A DNA stretch of 64,000 bases from Myxococcales bacterium (GTDB taxonomy: Bacteria > Myxococcota_A > Polyangia > Polyangiales > JAFGIB01): assembly GCA_029880325.1 (NCBI GenBank), contig JAOUOP010000040.1, positions 1 through 64,000 on the forward strand, written 5' to 3'. Each line of letters starts with the position of its first letter. Position 1 is the stretch's first letter. The position numbers and the translations under genes were made by a program. This document shows, piece after piece, positions 8,416 through 17,679 of the stretch. The notes under the pieces are model-generated. The model was not told the DNA's origin. It ran no database searches and was given only the letters and a program-made list of their open reading frames with translations.

Positions 8416-9443
8416 GCCAAGGTGAAACGATACGAAGCGCGCTGGCCACCGCAATCGAGGGTCGCGACCTTTCGGCTGAGGCCACCGAGGCGGCGCTCCA
8501 GGCGGTCTTCGGAGGTGAGGCCACCCCGGCCCAGATCGCGGGGCTTTTGGTGGCGCTGCGCATGAAGGGCGAGACCGTGACCGAGATCGCGTCGGCCGCG
8601 CGCACGATGCGCCGCCATGCGGTGGCTGTCGAGGTGCCGCCCTCCGGGCCCCTGGTCGATACCTGCGGCACCGGCGGCGACGGCTCTGGAAGCTTCAACA
8701 TTTCGACCCTGGCCGCGGTCGTGGTGGCTGCCTGTGGGGTCAGGGTAGCCAAGCACGGCAACCGGGCCGCCAGCTCGCGCTGCGGCAGCGCCGATTTGCT
8801 GGAGGCCTTGGGAGTTGACATTGAGTTATCTCCCGCGCGCATCGCCGAATGTATCGAAAGCGTGGGGATCGGATTCATGTTTGCTCGTGCGCATCATCCG
8901 GCCATGCGTTTTGCGGCGCCGGTGCGCGCCGAGCTCGGCGTACGCACGCTCTTCAACTTCCTGGGGCCGCTGACCAACCCGGCAGGTGCGAGCCATCAGC
9001 TCTTGGGCGTAGGCGATGGCAGTCGCCAGGAGATGATGGCCGAGGTGCTGCGGGAGTTGGGGGTCGGTGGCTGGGTTGTGCATGGCCATGGAGGCCTCGA
9101 CGAAGTCTCGCTTTCGGGGCCGACGCGCGTGGTAGCCGTCGAAGCGGGCGGCGCGCGCATCTTCGAGGTCACGCCTGCTGACTTTGGGTTGAACGAGGCC
9201 GCCCCCGATGCGATCGCCGGTGGCGATGCGGCCCAAAATGCGGTGATCGCGCGCGCCATCTTGGTAGGCGAGCCTGGGCCCTGTCGGGACGCGGTGGTGC
9301 TCAATGCGGCCGCGACCCTATGCGCTGCGGCGGTGGAGTCGTCGCCGGCGTCGGCGGCGGTGCGCGCGGCCGACGCCATCGACAGCGGGCGTGCGCGGGC
9401 GACGCTCGACGGGTGGGTCGCATTCGGCAACGAAGGCCGCTGA
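8412..9443 (+). CDS. trpD: Anthranilate phosphoribosyltransferase
   Basis: This enzyme transfers the phosphoribosyl group of PRPP to anthranilate, the second step of tryptophan synthesis. The 343-residue protein has the family signature DTCGTGGDGSGSFNIST (about 78-94). It also has the glycine-rich KHGNRAASSRCGSAD, and FNFLGPLTNPA further on. Its start overlaps the trpG stop by four bases, and its own stop is two bases before trpC. It is the middle gene of a tight three-gene unit. Confidence 0.95.
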   Translation: MSQGETIRSALATAIEGRDLSAEATEAALQAVFGGEATPAQIAGLLVALRMKGETVTEIASAARTMRRHAVAVEVPPSGPLVDTCGTGGDGSGSFNISTLAAVVVAACGVRVAKHGNRAASSRCGSADLLEALGVDIELSPARIAECIESVGIGFMFARAHHPAMRFAAPVRAELGVRTLFNFLGPLTNPAGASHQLLGVGDGSRQEMMAEVLRELGVGGWVVHGHGGLDEVSLSGPTRVVAVEAGGARIFEVTPADFGLNEAAPDAIAGGDAAQNAVIARAILVGEPGPCRDAVVLNAAATLCAAAVESSPASAAVRAADAIDSGRARATLDGWVAFGNEGR

Positions 9444-9445
9444 CC

Positions 9446-10264
9446 GTGAGCGTCGATCTGCTGTCGCCCATCCTGGAGCGCAAGGCCCGGGAAAATCACC
9501 GGCGTCTCGGCCACCAGGGTCTGCATCACGGTTATTGCGTCAATGGGGCCGCTGCGCCGCGCCCGGATCCGGCTGCGGTCGTCGATGCCCTGCGTCGCCG
9601 CGGAGCCGAGTGCCCGAGGGTGATCGCCGAGATCAAGTTGCGAAGCCCGAGCGCTGGCACCATTCGGGTGCGCCGCCCGGGCGAACTCCAGGCCATCGCC
9701 AGCGCCTACGCGAGTGCCGGCGCTGCCGCCATCAGCGTGCTTTGCGATGGCCCGGGCTTTGGCGGCAGTCCCCTGGACTTGCGGCGCGTGGCCGCGTCGG
9801 TCGCGCGGCCCGTGCTCTTCAAGGAGTTCGTGTTGGCGCCTTTGCAGCTCCGGCTCGCGCGCGCCATGGGGGCTTCGCTGGTTTTGTTGCTGGTGCGGGC
9901 ACTGGAGCGCCAGCAGCTCCGGGATCTGATCGCGCAAAGCCTCGATTTGGGCTTGGTGCCGTTGGTCGAGGCTGCCGACGAAGCAGAGCTCGAGCTGGCA
10001 CTCGCGACCGAGGCTCCCGTCGTCGGCGTCAATGCCCGGGACTTGAAGACCTTCAAGGTCGATCCGGAGCGCGCGTTGCGCGCGGTCGCCGCCGTGCCCG
10101 CCGATCGGGTTGCGGTGCAGATGAGCGGTATCGCCTCGGGGGCGGCGCTTTCGGCGTTGGGACCGACGCGGGCCGATGCGGTGCTGGTGGGCGAGGCCTT
10201 GATGCGCGCCGAGCAGCCCGGCCTGGAACTCGCGCGTTGGTTGGGGCCTGCCGAGAGCGCTTGA
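9446..10264 (+). CDS. trpC: Indole-3-glycerol-phosphate synthase
   Basis: This cytoplasmic TIM-barrel enzyme closes the indole ring from carboxyphenylamino-deoxyribulose phosphate. The GTG start lies two bases after the trpD stop and gives 272 residues, the usual length. Catalytic positions known from the family are present: Glu62 and Lys64 in AEIKLRSPSAG, Lys126 in FKEF, Glu175 in LVEAAD, Asn196 in VNARDLKTF and Ser227 in MSGI. Small departures are KEF for the common KDF and VNAR for INNR. It is the monofunctional form without fused TrpF. It ends nine bases from the convergent pilS stop. Confidence 0.93.
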   Translation: MSVDLLSPILERKARENHRRLGHQGLHHGYCVNGAAAPRPDPAAVVDALRRRGAECPRVIAEIKLRSPSAGTIRVRRPGELQAIASAYASAGAAAISVLCDGPGFGGSPLDLRRVAASVARPVLFKEFVLAPLQLRLARAMGASLVLLLVRALERQQLRDLIAQSLDLGLVPLVEAADEAELELALATEAPVVGVNARDLKTFKVDPERALRAVAAVPADRVAVQMSGIASGAALSALGPTRADAVLVGEALMRAEQPGLELARWLGPAESA

Positions 10265-10273
10265 GCGTTCTTC

Positions 10274-12106
10274 TTATGCTTTTGCGCCGCTCGACGGGCG
10301 GGCACCGAGAAAGGTGACCGTGAATGTGGCGCCGCGGTTGCGCACGCTTTCGACGTGGATTTGAGCGCCGTGGGCGTCGACGATTTGACGAACCAGCGCC
10401 AGGCCGATGCCCGCCCCGTGGGTGCGCTCCGAGTAGAAGAGTTCGTAGAGCTTGTCGATTTGTTCCGGGGCGATGCCTGCGCCTTCGTCGGTGACGGCGA
10501 TCTGCGGATTGCCCTCGCCGTCGATGCCAGCGCGCACCACCACCTCGGCGCCTTCCGGCGATGCGTGCAGCGCGTTTTTCAACAGGTTCCAGATCACCTG
10601 GCGGATCTGATCGCGGTCGATGTGGGCGATGACGGGCTCGTCCGGTACGTCGTGACCAATCGCGACCGAGCGCGGGGAGTTTGTCTCGCGGCGGGCGACG
10701 TCGACCACCGCGATCACCAGATCGCGCAGATCTTCATCGCGGCGTACCGGCGGGCGCGGGCGCCCCACCTCGAGCATGGTGGTCACCAGGTCGTTGAGGC
10801 GTTCCACCTCGTCGAGCACGATGCCCAGCAGGTAGCTCTCCTCGGAGTCGAGTTTTGGCGATTCGCGCACGAGCTGCACGGAGCCGGAGATCGAACCCAA
10901 GGGGTTGCGGATCTCGTGGGCCAGGCCGGCCGATAGGCGGCCGAGTAGGGCGAGACGATCCTGGCGCGTCGCGGCCTCTCGCAGGCGCTGGATCTCGCTC
11001 AGATCCTGGAAGACCACGAGGGCTCCGACCATGGTGCCCTGGGCGTTGACCAGCCGGTTGACGCTGTAGCCGATGGGAAATTCGCTGCCGTCGGGCCGAT
11101 GGCCCACGCTTTCAGCTCTGGATTCGCCGGCTTCGGTTCCCGGCCTGGAGGCCAGCAGCTGTGAGAGATCGATACGCAGTAGCTCGCCCAGCGGCTGCCC
11201 CTGCAGTACGTCCGCTGGCGCCCCCAGCAGCTCGGCGCCCAGGGGATTGATGGTCTGCAACCGGCCCTGCAGGTCGGTGGTCAAGAGCCCGGAAGAAAGC
11301 GAGCGTACGATGTCGTCGTTGAGGCGTGCGAGGGTCGCGGCGCTGGCCTCCGCGGCGCGCAGCCGTCCGCCGGTGGTGAGCAGGCGGGCCGAGAGGTTGC
11401 TTGCCAGCAACGTCACTAGCAGCAGCCCCAGCACGTTGAGCAGTCCCGAGTAGGCCAACTCCGAAAGCGAGAGGCGGTAGGCCTCCGGGCTCTGGTCGGG
11501 CGGCGCTGGCAGCCAGCCGCCGGCCAGACTCAGCGTGAGCGCCGCGTAGAGCACGAGCGCGCCGGCGCCGGTCAAGCGAGCGGGTAGGGGGCCGACCACC
11601 ATGGCCGCCATCAGGACGGCGACGCCGTAGAGAAACGTAAATCCGCTGCCGGCGCCGCCGGTGACGTAGACCAGGGCCGTGGTGAGCAGCAGGTCGACGC
11701 CAACCTGGGCCAGTGCCACCGCACTCTGGGCGCGGTTTCTCAGCAGCCATACCGCGAAGATCAGCGAGGCGCCATAGATCGAAGCGATCAGCAGCAGCAG
11801 GAAGCGAGGCGTGAACGAGTCGATGCTTTCGCGATCGTCCAGCGCCAGCAACAGTGTGCCACCCAGCAGCAGGGTGGCGACGCCCAGCCGCGTTCCCATG
11901 AACAGCTGCAGGCGGCTGGCCGAACGCAGGGGGAGTTCGAACTCGCCATCGGCTGCCGCTGCCGCGGGCGGCAGAAGTGAGACTCGACGATCCAGGTGGG
12001 CGCCGAGCCCCGCCGGGCTCGGGGACGGGCGGTCGCGGTCCACGGTCTGCGATCCGCTGGCATCGGTGCGACCCGTCGTCTGGGGGTCGGGGCTCAAGGC
12101 TCCCAC
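10274..12106 (-). CDS. pilS: PilS-like membrane sensor histidine kinase
   Basis: This 610-residue kinase has a polar N terminus, about six transmembrane helices (roughly residues 70-260), a PAS domain (about 280-385), a HisKA domain with the phosphorylatable His in LAHEIRNPLG, and a C-terminal ATPase domain with NLLKNALHAS, DEGAGI and GAGIGLAL. This layout is that of PilS, which controls pilin transcription with PilR. It follows pilC on the same strand with a 55-base gap, which supports the assignment. The GTG start is uncertain, as other in-frame starts exist before the first helix. The partner pilR is not downstream; trpC on the other strand comes next. Confidence 0.82.
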   Translation of the reverse strand: MGALSPDPQTTGRTDASGSQTVDRDRPSPSPAGLGAHLDRRVSLLPPAAAAADGEFELPLRSASRLQLFMGTRLGVATLLLGGTLLLALDDRESIDSFTPRFLLLLIASIYGASLIFAVWLLRNRAQSAVALAQVGVDLLLTTALVYVTGGAGSGFTFLYGVAVLMAAMVVGPLPARLTGAGALVLYAALTLSLAGGWLPAPPDQSPEAYRLSLSELAYSGLLNVLGLLLVTLLASNLSARLLTTGGRLRAAEASAATLARLNDDIVRSLSSGLLTTDLQGRLQTINPLGAELLGAPADVLQGQPLGELLRIDLSQLLASRPGTEAGESRAESVGHRPDGSEFPIGYSVNRLVNAQGTMVGALVVFQDLSEIQRLREAATRQDRLALLGRLSAGLAHEIRNPLGSISGSVQLVRESPKLDSEESYLLGIVLDEVERLNDLVTTMLEVGRPRPPVRRDEDLRDLVIAVVDVARRETNSPRSVAIGHDVPDEPVIAHIDRDQIRQVIWNLLKNALHASPEGAEVVVRAGIDGEGNPQIAVTDEGAGIAPEQIDKLYELFYSERTHGAGIGLALVRQIVDAHGAQIHVESVRNRGATFTVTFLGARPSSGAKA

Positions 12107-12161
12107 AAACCCTGCGGTGCAGTGCTCGCCGCTACGACGAACGGCAGGGAACCTTCGCGCG

Positions 12162-13373
<1,212 letters not shown>

Positions 13374-13534
13374 CGGTCATCGTCCGAGTCGGGTCTTCGG
13401 GATCCTATCGGATTCGGCCGCAAAGGGCCAAGAGTGCGACCAAGGGAGCGAGAGGACGGCGGGCCGAAGCTGTGCGCGAGCCCTTAGGAGCCGCCGCAAT
13501 ATAAGGTTACCAACTCGACTCCGAACCATCCCGC

Positions 13535-13592
13535 CCAGCTGCGTTGCGCCGCCTTCAAATACATGGAGTATTCGCGCGGCGTCGCGCCTTGC
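13535..13592. repeat. Dispersed intergenic repeat, copy B
   Basis: This is the second copy of the element seen at 9-69. It has CCAGCTGCG, TTCAAATACATGGAGTATTC at 13554-13573 and CCTTGC at 13587-13592, with the same 13-base gap before CCTTGC. It lies about 50 bases after the stop of the minus-strand kinase gene. The rest of the 13374-13642 gap should hold the pilC promoter on the minus strand; no clear boxes were recognised. Confidence 0.5.
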
Positions 13593-13642
13593 CGGACGGG
13601 CGCCTCGAAGCCGACTTGGAGACCTTATCTCGCGGCGGCTCC

Positions 13643-15340
13643 TTACTTCCGGTACGGGTTGACCAGCAGGTCGTCGACCCGTTTGCCGGAACGCTTCGTT
13701 TTGGTGGAGCCGGTCTTCGGAGTGGACTTGGCCGCGCTCGAGGCTTTGGGGCTGCCACTTTTGGCTGTGCTCCTGCGCGAGCTTCGGCTCGCACGCCTGC
13801 GCGTCTCCTTGGTCTTGGTTTCCGCGGACTCGGCTTCAGGCTGGGTCTCGGAGTCGGTAGAGGGTTGCTCTTCGGTTGCCGTCGGCTCGGCGTTGGCGGC
13901 CTGCACTTCAGCCCCGGCGCCCCCTTGTGCTTCCGTCGCGGCATCGGCGGCGGCCTGCTCGGTTGGTGCTTCGGCGAGCGTGGGCTGCTCCAACTCCGCC
14001 GGCGGCGGCTCGCCGAACGGAGCCTCGGCCGCGGCGGGAGCGTCGAGTGGCGCGCTGGTGATGTCCTGGGCCTCGGGTTCCATCATCAGCGCTGCGACCC
14101 CGACCGCGAGCGTGATCGCGGCCAGCGCGCCCAGTGTGATCATTGGCCACTTCTTACTCGCCTTGGCATCCGCAGCGGCAGGCGCCGCCGCACCCGGTTC
14201 CATGTTGGCGCCGGCCGGTGGTGGCGGGACGACAGGGGGGGGGATCGTCACTGCGGGAGCTGCGGTCTGCGCGCGGATCGCCGCCATCGCGGCCTCGGTG
14301 TCATCCATCCCACCACCGCCGCTTTTGCTGATCTCGGCGATCGCGGAGCGGATCAGTTGCTCGTCGCGTTCGATCTTCTCGGCGGCATAGGCCCGTACCA
14401 ACTTGGCGACTTCGCGCTGTGGCGCCAGTCCACCGAGCGCGCCGGCGGTTTGCTCGATCGCCTCGGCGAACTCCTCGGCGCTCTGGTAGCGGTCCCCGGG
14501 ATCGCGCGCCAGGCCCCGTTGCAGCACCGGGTCGAAGGGCGCCAGCGCCGGGTCGACCGAGGACGGCATCGGGATCGGCTCGATGCAGATCATGTTCAGC
14601 GTGGCGGCGTGGTTTTCCGCGCGAAACAGCCGCCGCCCGGCCAGGCACTCCCACAGGATGATGGCCATGGCGAAGAGGTCGGAGCGCTGATCGGCGTCGC
14701 CACTGCTGGCGTGCTCGGGCGCCATGTAGGCGAGCTTGCCCTTGAACTGGCCTTCGCGGGTCGTGCTCAGCCTCACCTCGGCCTTGGCCACGCCGAAGTC
14801 GGTGATGCGGGCGATGCCGCCGGTGCTGACCATGATGTTGTGGGGCGAGATGTCGCGGTGCACCAGGTTGATGCGGTTGCCGTGTTCATCCTTGAGGTTG
14901 TGGGCGGCAGCCAGGCCGTCAAGGGCGTCGACGACGATGCGCAGCGAGACCGGCGCCGGCAGCTTGGAGCCCGCCTTGAAGGCGGCCTGCAGCACGGCGC
15001 CCAGGTGGTCGCCCTCGATGTAGTCCATCACCAGGAAGTAGCCGGCGTCGGGCGTGTCGCTGATGTCGATGGTGGGCACCACGTTCGGGTGGCGAATGCG
15101 CGCCGCCAAGCGCGCTTCGTCGAGGAACATGGTGATGAACTCTTCCTCGTGGGCGAGGTGGGGGTGCAGCACTTTGATCGCGAACAGCCGCTCGAAGCCG
15201 GCCACGCCCTGGGCGCGGGCGACGTAGACGCCGGCCATGCCGCCCGAGGCCAACCGTGCCAACACCTCGTAGCGCCCCAACCGTCGACCGGCCAGGCTGC
15301 TTGTAAACGGATCGTGCGTCGCTGCCTGCGCGTCGGTCAA
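13643..15340 (-). CDS. Transmembrane eukaryote-like Ser/Thr protein kinase
   Basis: This 565-residue protein has a complete Hanks-type kinase domain (about 22-300). It shows the glycine loop LASGGMAGVY, catalytic Lys56 in AIKVL, VHRDISPHN, the ITDFGVAK metal motif and YMAPEH. A Pro-rich linker, one transmembrane helix (about 405-425) and an acidic, then basic, low-complexity extracytoplasmic tail follow. The tail has no recognised sensor repeat such as PASTA. The start is a TTG that overlaps the TGA of the upstream gene (TTGA), so the two are probably translated together. In such pairs the secreted partner may be a ligand or client of the kinase, which is inference. Confidence 0.9.
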   Translation of the reverse strand: MTDAQAATHDPFTSSLAGRRLGRYEVLARLASGGMAGVYVARAQGVAGFERLFAIKVLHPHLAHEEEFITMFLDEARLAARIRHPNVVPTIDISDTPDAGYFLVMDYIEGDHLGAVLQAAFKAGSKLPAPVSLRIVVDALDGLAAAHNLKDEHGNRINLVHRDISPHNIMVSTGGIARITDFGVAKAEVRLSTTREGQFKGKLAYMAPEHASSGDADQRSDLFAMAIILWECLAGRRLFRAENHAATLNMICIEPIPMPSSVDPALAPFDPVLQRGLARDPGDRYQSAEEFAEAIEQTAGALGGLAPQREVAKLVRAYAAEKIERDEQLIRSAIAEISKSGGGGMDDTEAAMAAIRAQTAAPAVTIPPPVVPPPPAGANMEPGAAAPAAADAKASKKWPMITLGALAAITLAVGVAALMMEPEAQDITSAPLDAPAAAEAPFGEPPPAELEQPTLAEAPTEQAAADAATEAQGGAGAEVQAANAEPTATEEQPSTDSETQPEAESAETKTKETRRRASRSSRRSTAKSGSPKASSAAKSTPKTGSTKTKRSGKRVDDLLVNPYRK

Positions 15341-16389
15341 AAGCGGCCCCGAAGGCCGGCGACCACGCCAGGCTGTTGCAGGTTCGGGACGAGCATGAGG
15401 GAGACATCATCGGCTGCGTCACCACCGGACCAGTCGGTCAAGAAGAGGGCGATCGCCGCGGTGCCGGCGGCAGCGACACCCGTGCCGATCCACATCACGG
15501 TGCGCAGCGTTTCCTTACCCGCACCGGCGTCGAGCTTGGCCTGCGCCTCGGCCTTGAGATCCATGCAGGTCTCGCTCTCCTTGTCCGGGCACGCCTGCCA
15601 CTCCTTGGCTTTCTTCGTGAAGCTTTCGACGTTCGAATTGACGTCCAGGGTGACGACGATGCTGCCCACCAACATCGCCGCGGTAACGCCAGCGCCGATC
15701 CAGGTGACGATCGGCGGCAGGGGTTTGCCCGATTGGTCACGCGGGTCGGCGGTGAGCGCGCCAGCGGCCGCTGCGCCGCTGCCGTCGTCCCCCTCCCCAC
15801 CTGCGTCCGCACCCGGCGGAGGCGGAGGCGGTGCCTCGAAGGAGAGGCTCTTGACCTCGCCAGCGGCGCCCTGCACCTCCTCGTGCTTGCTGCCGGTCTC
15901 GAAGCTGGCGGTGACGCGGTGGGTGACGTCGGGCTCGAGGAAGAACGATCGATCGCCCAGCAGGCTGCCGTCCAGCTCCACGGTGCAGCCCTCGCACTCC
16001 ACGTCCACGCGTACCAGCTTGTCGGCGTGGCGATCGAGAATGTCCTGGCCGATCTGGGTGGCGGTTTCGTCGTCGGGGTACTTGGTGGTCAACCTGAGGC
16101 CGAGGGTGGCGGCGCGGGCGCCGTGCTCGGCCATGTCATGGGCGCGGGCGGCCTGGATGAGCGCTGCGGGGCTCGGCGCCATGCGATTGGCGGTCTCGAA
16201 CCACTGGGCAGCGGAGTCGTAGTCCTCGGCCAGGTAGGCCTCGGTGGCCCGGTCATAGGCCTTGGCTGCGGCCTTCAGACTGCGGCCTCGGCCGTCCTCA
16301 TCTTGGGCTGATGCCGGGGCTGAAAAGCCAATGGTTACAATGGCATAGATGAGCCACAGGAGGGGCCCGATTGGGGTCTTGAGCGACAC
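15337..16389 (-). CDS. Exported TPR/PEGA-like protein coupled to a Ser/Thr kinase
   Basis: This 350-residue protein is of unknown function. It starts at GTG with a signal peptide ending in APASAQ. A TPR-like helical part follows (about 35-120, for example AYLAEDYDSAAQWFETANRM), then a beta-rich part with VECEGCTVELDGSLLGD that resembles a PEGA domain. A Pro-rich spacer, a hydrophobic helix (about 240-262), a Cys-containing loop and a second hydrophobic helix near 305-322 complete it. It overlaps the kinase gene downstream by four bases. The layout (soluble periplasmic part plus two membrane helices) suggests an envelope anchor. PEGA is suggested by pattern only. Confidence 0.7.
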   Translation of the reverse strand: MSLKTPIGPLLWLIYAIVTIGFSAPASAQDEDGRGRSLKAAAKAYDRATEAYLAEDYDSAAQWFETANRMAPSPAALIQAARAHDMAEHGARAATLGLRLTTKYPDDETATQIGQDILDRHADKLVRVDVECEGCTVELDGSLLGDRSFFLEPDVTHRVTASFETGSKHEEVQGAAGEVKSLSFEAPPPPPPGADAGGEGDDGSGAAAAGALTADPRDQSGKPLPPIVTWIGAGVTAAMLVGSIVVTLDVNSNVESFTKKAKEWQACPDKESETCMDLKAEAQAKLDAGAGKETLRTVMWIGTGVAAAGTAAIALFLTDWSGGDAADDVSLMLVPNLQQPGVVAGLRGRF

Positions 16390-16517
16390 GATGGAATGCC
16401 CTGACGACCCTGCCTAGCCTAGCACAGGGCGCGCCAACCATACCGAATTCCAGGCCGTTGTGAACCGCTCGCGGCTCCAAAGCCGTTCTTTGCCACGGGC
16501 GGGCTTCGGGCGTCCCC

Positions 16518-17600
16518 TCAACGCCCCGAGCGCAGCATGGAGGCCAGTTCGTCGGTTTCGTGGGCGTGGGCGAAGGCTTCTTCCTGGGTGATCAGGCGGC
16601 GGGCGATCAGGCTGTAAAGCGACTGGTTCATCGTCTGCATCCCGCTGGTGGCCTGGCCGCTCTGCATCTGGGAGTAGATCTGGTGGATCTTGTCCTCGCG
16701 GATCAGGTTTCGGATGGCGGCGTTGGGGATCAGGATTTCCATCGCCAGCGAGCGCCCGGCGCCATCGGCGTTGGGGACCAGGGTTTGGGTGACCACGCCC
16801 TGCAGCACGAAGGAGAGCTGGGCCCGGACCTGGGACTGCTGGTGGGGGGGGAAGGCGTCGAGGATGCGGTTGACCGACTGCAGTGCGCTATTGGTGTGCA
16901 TGGTGGCAAAGACCAAATGCCCGGTCTCCGAGATCGTCATCGCCGCTTCCATGGTCTCGAGGTCGCGGAGCTCGCCGATCAGGACCACGTCGGGGTCCTG
17001 CCGCAGGATCGAGCGCAGGGCGTGCCGAAAGCTGTTGGTGTCGCTGCCAACTTCCCGTTGATTGACGACCGAGAGTTTATTCGGGTGCAGAAATTCGATC
17101 GGGTCTTCGATGGTCAGGATGTGCGAGCGGCGTTCGCTGTTGACCTTGTCGATCATCGCCGCCAGTGTGGTCGACTTGCCCGAGCCGGTGGGACCGGTGA
17201 CCAGCACCAGGCCGGATGCCAGGTCCGAAAGGCGCGCGATTACGGGCGGTAGCCCCAGCTCGTCGAAGGTCAGGATCTTGAACGGGATTTGCCGGAAGAC
17301 GCCCGCCACCGCTCCCCGTTGCACGAATAGATTGCCGCGGAAGCGCGATAGGCCCTTGATGCCGAAGGAGAGGTCGAGCTCGTTGTCGCGCTCGAAGACG
17401 ATCTTCTGTTCCTCGGTGAGGATCGAGTAGCACAGCTGCTTGGTGTCCACCGGGCTGAGCGGGGGCGTCTTCAGCGGCAACAGCGAGCCGAAGATGCGCA
17501 GCTGGGGTGGCGTGCCGGTGGTGATGTGCAGGTCGGATGCGCCCTTTTCGACGACCGCGCGCAACAGCTGGTGAAGCGTGAACTGGAGGGGCGAATTCAT
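16518..17600 (-). CDS. pilT: Type IV pilus retraction ATPase
   Basis: This 360-residue hexameric ATPase drives pilus retraction and twitching or social motility. It has the GASDLHI N-terminal motif, Walker A GPTGSGKSTT, an Asp box (LTIEDPIEF), Walker B-like DVVLIGELRD and HLVFATMHTNSA. The conserved PilT AIRNLIREDK segment near the C terminus separates it from PilB. The ATG at MNSPLQFTLHQLL is chosen because the longer frame begins with unrelated Arg/Pro-rich sequence. It stands apart from pilC/pilS, with the kinase pair between them, all on the same strand. Confidence 0.95.
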   Translation of the reverse strand: MNSPLQFTLHQLLRAVVEKGASDLHITTGTPPQLRIFGSLLPLKTPPLSPVDTKQLCYSILTEEQKIVFERDNELDLSFGIKGLSRFRGNLFVQRGAVAGVFRQIPFKILTFDELGLPPVIARLSDLASGLVLVTGPTGSGKSTTLAAMIDKVNSERRSHILTIEDPIEFLHPNKLSVVNQREVGSDTNSFRHALRSILRQDPDVVLIGELRDLETMEAAMTISETGHLVFATMHTNSALQSVNRILDAFPPHQQSQVRAQLSFVLQGVVTQTLVPNADGAGRSLAMEILIPNAAIRNLIREDKIHQIYSQMQSGQATSGMQTMNQSLYSLIARRLITQEEAFAHAHETDELASMLRSGR

Positions 17601-17679
17601 CGGCCGCGGGCACCATTCTACCCCTTGCTTTGGCGCTTGTATGTGGAAATCGCGTGGCGATGCCGGGCTGCGACTGTGG

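Noticed and set aside
13544..16222. A very long plus-strand open frame opposite the kinase and TPR/PEGA-like genes
   Set aside because: It is an antisense shadow caused by high GC; the minus-strand frames carry clear kinase motifs and a signal peptide.
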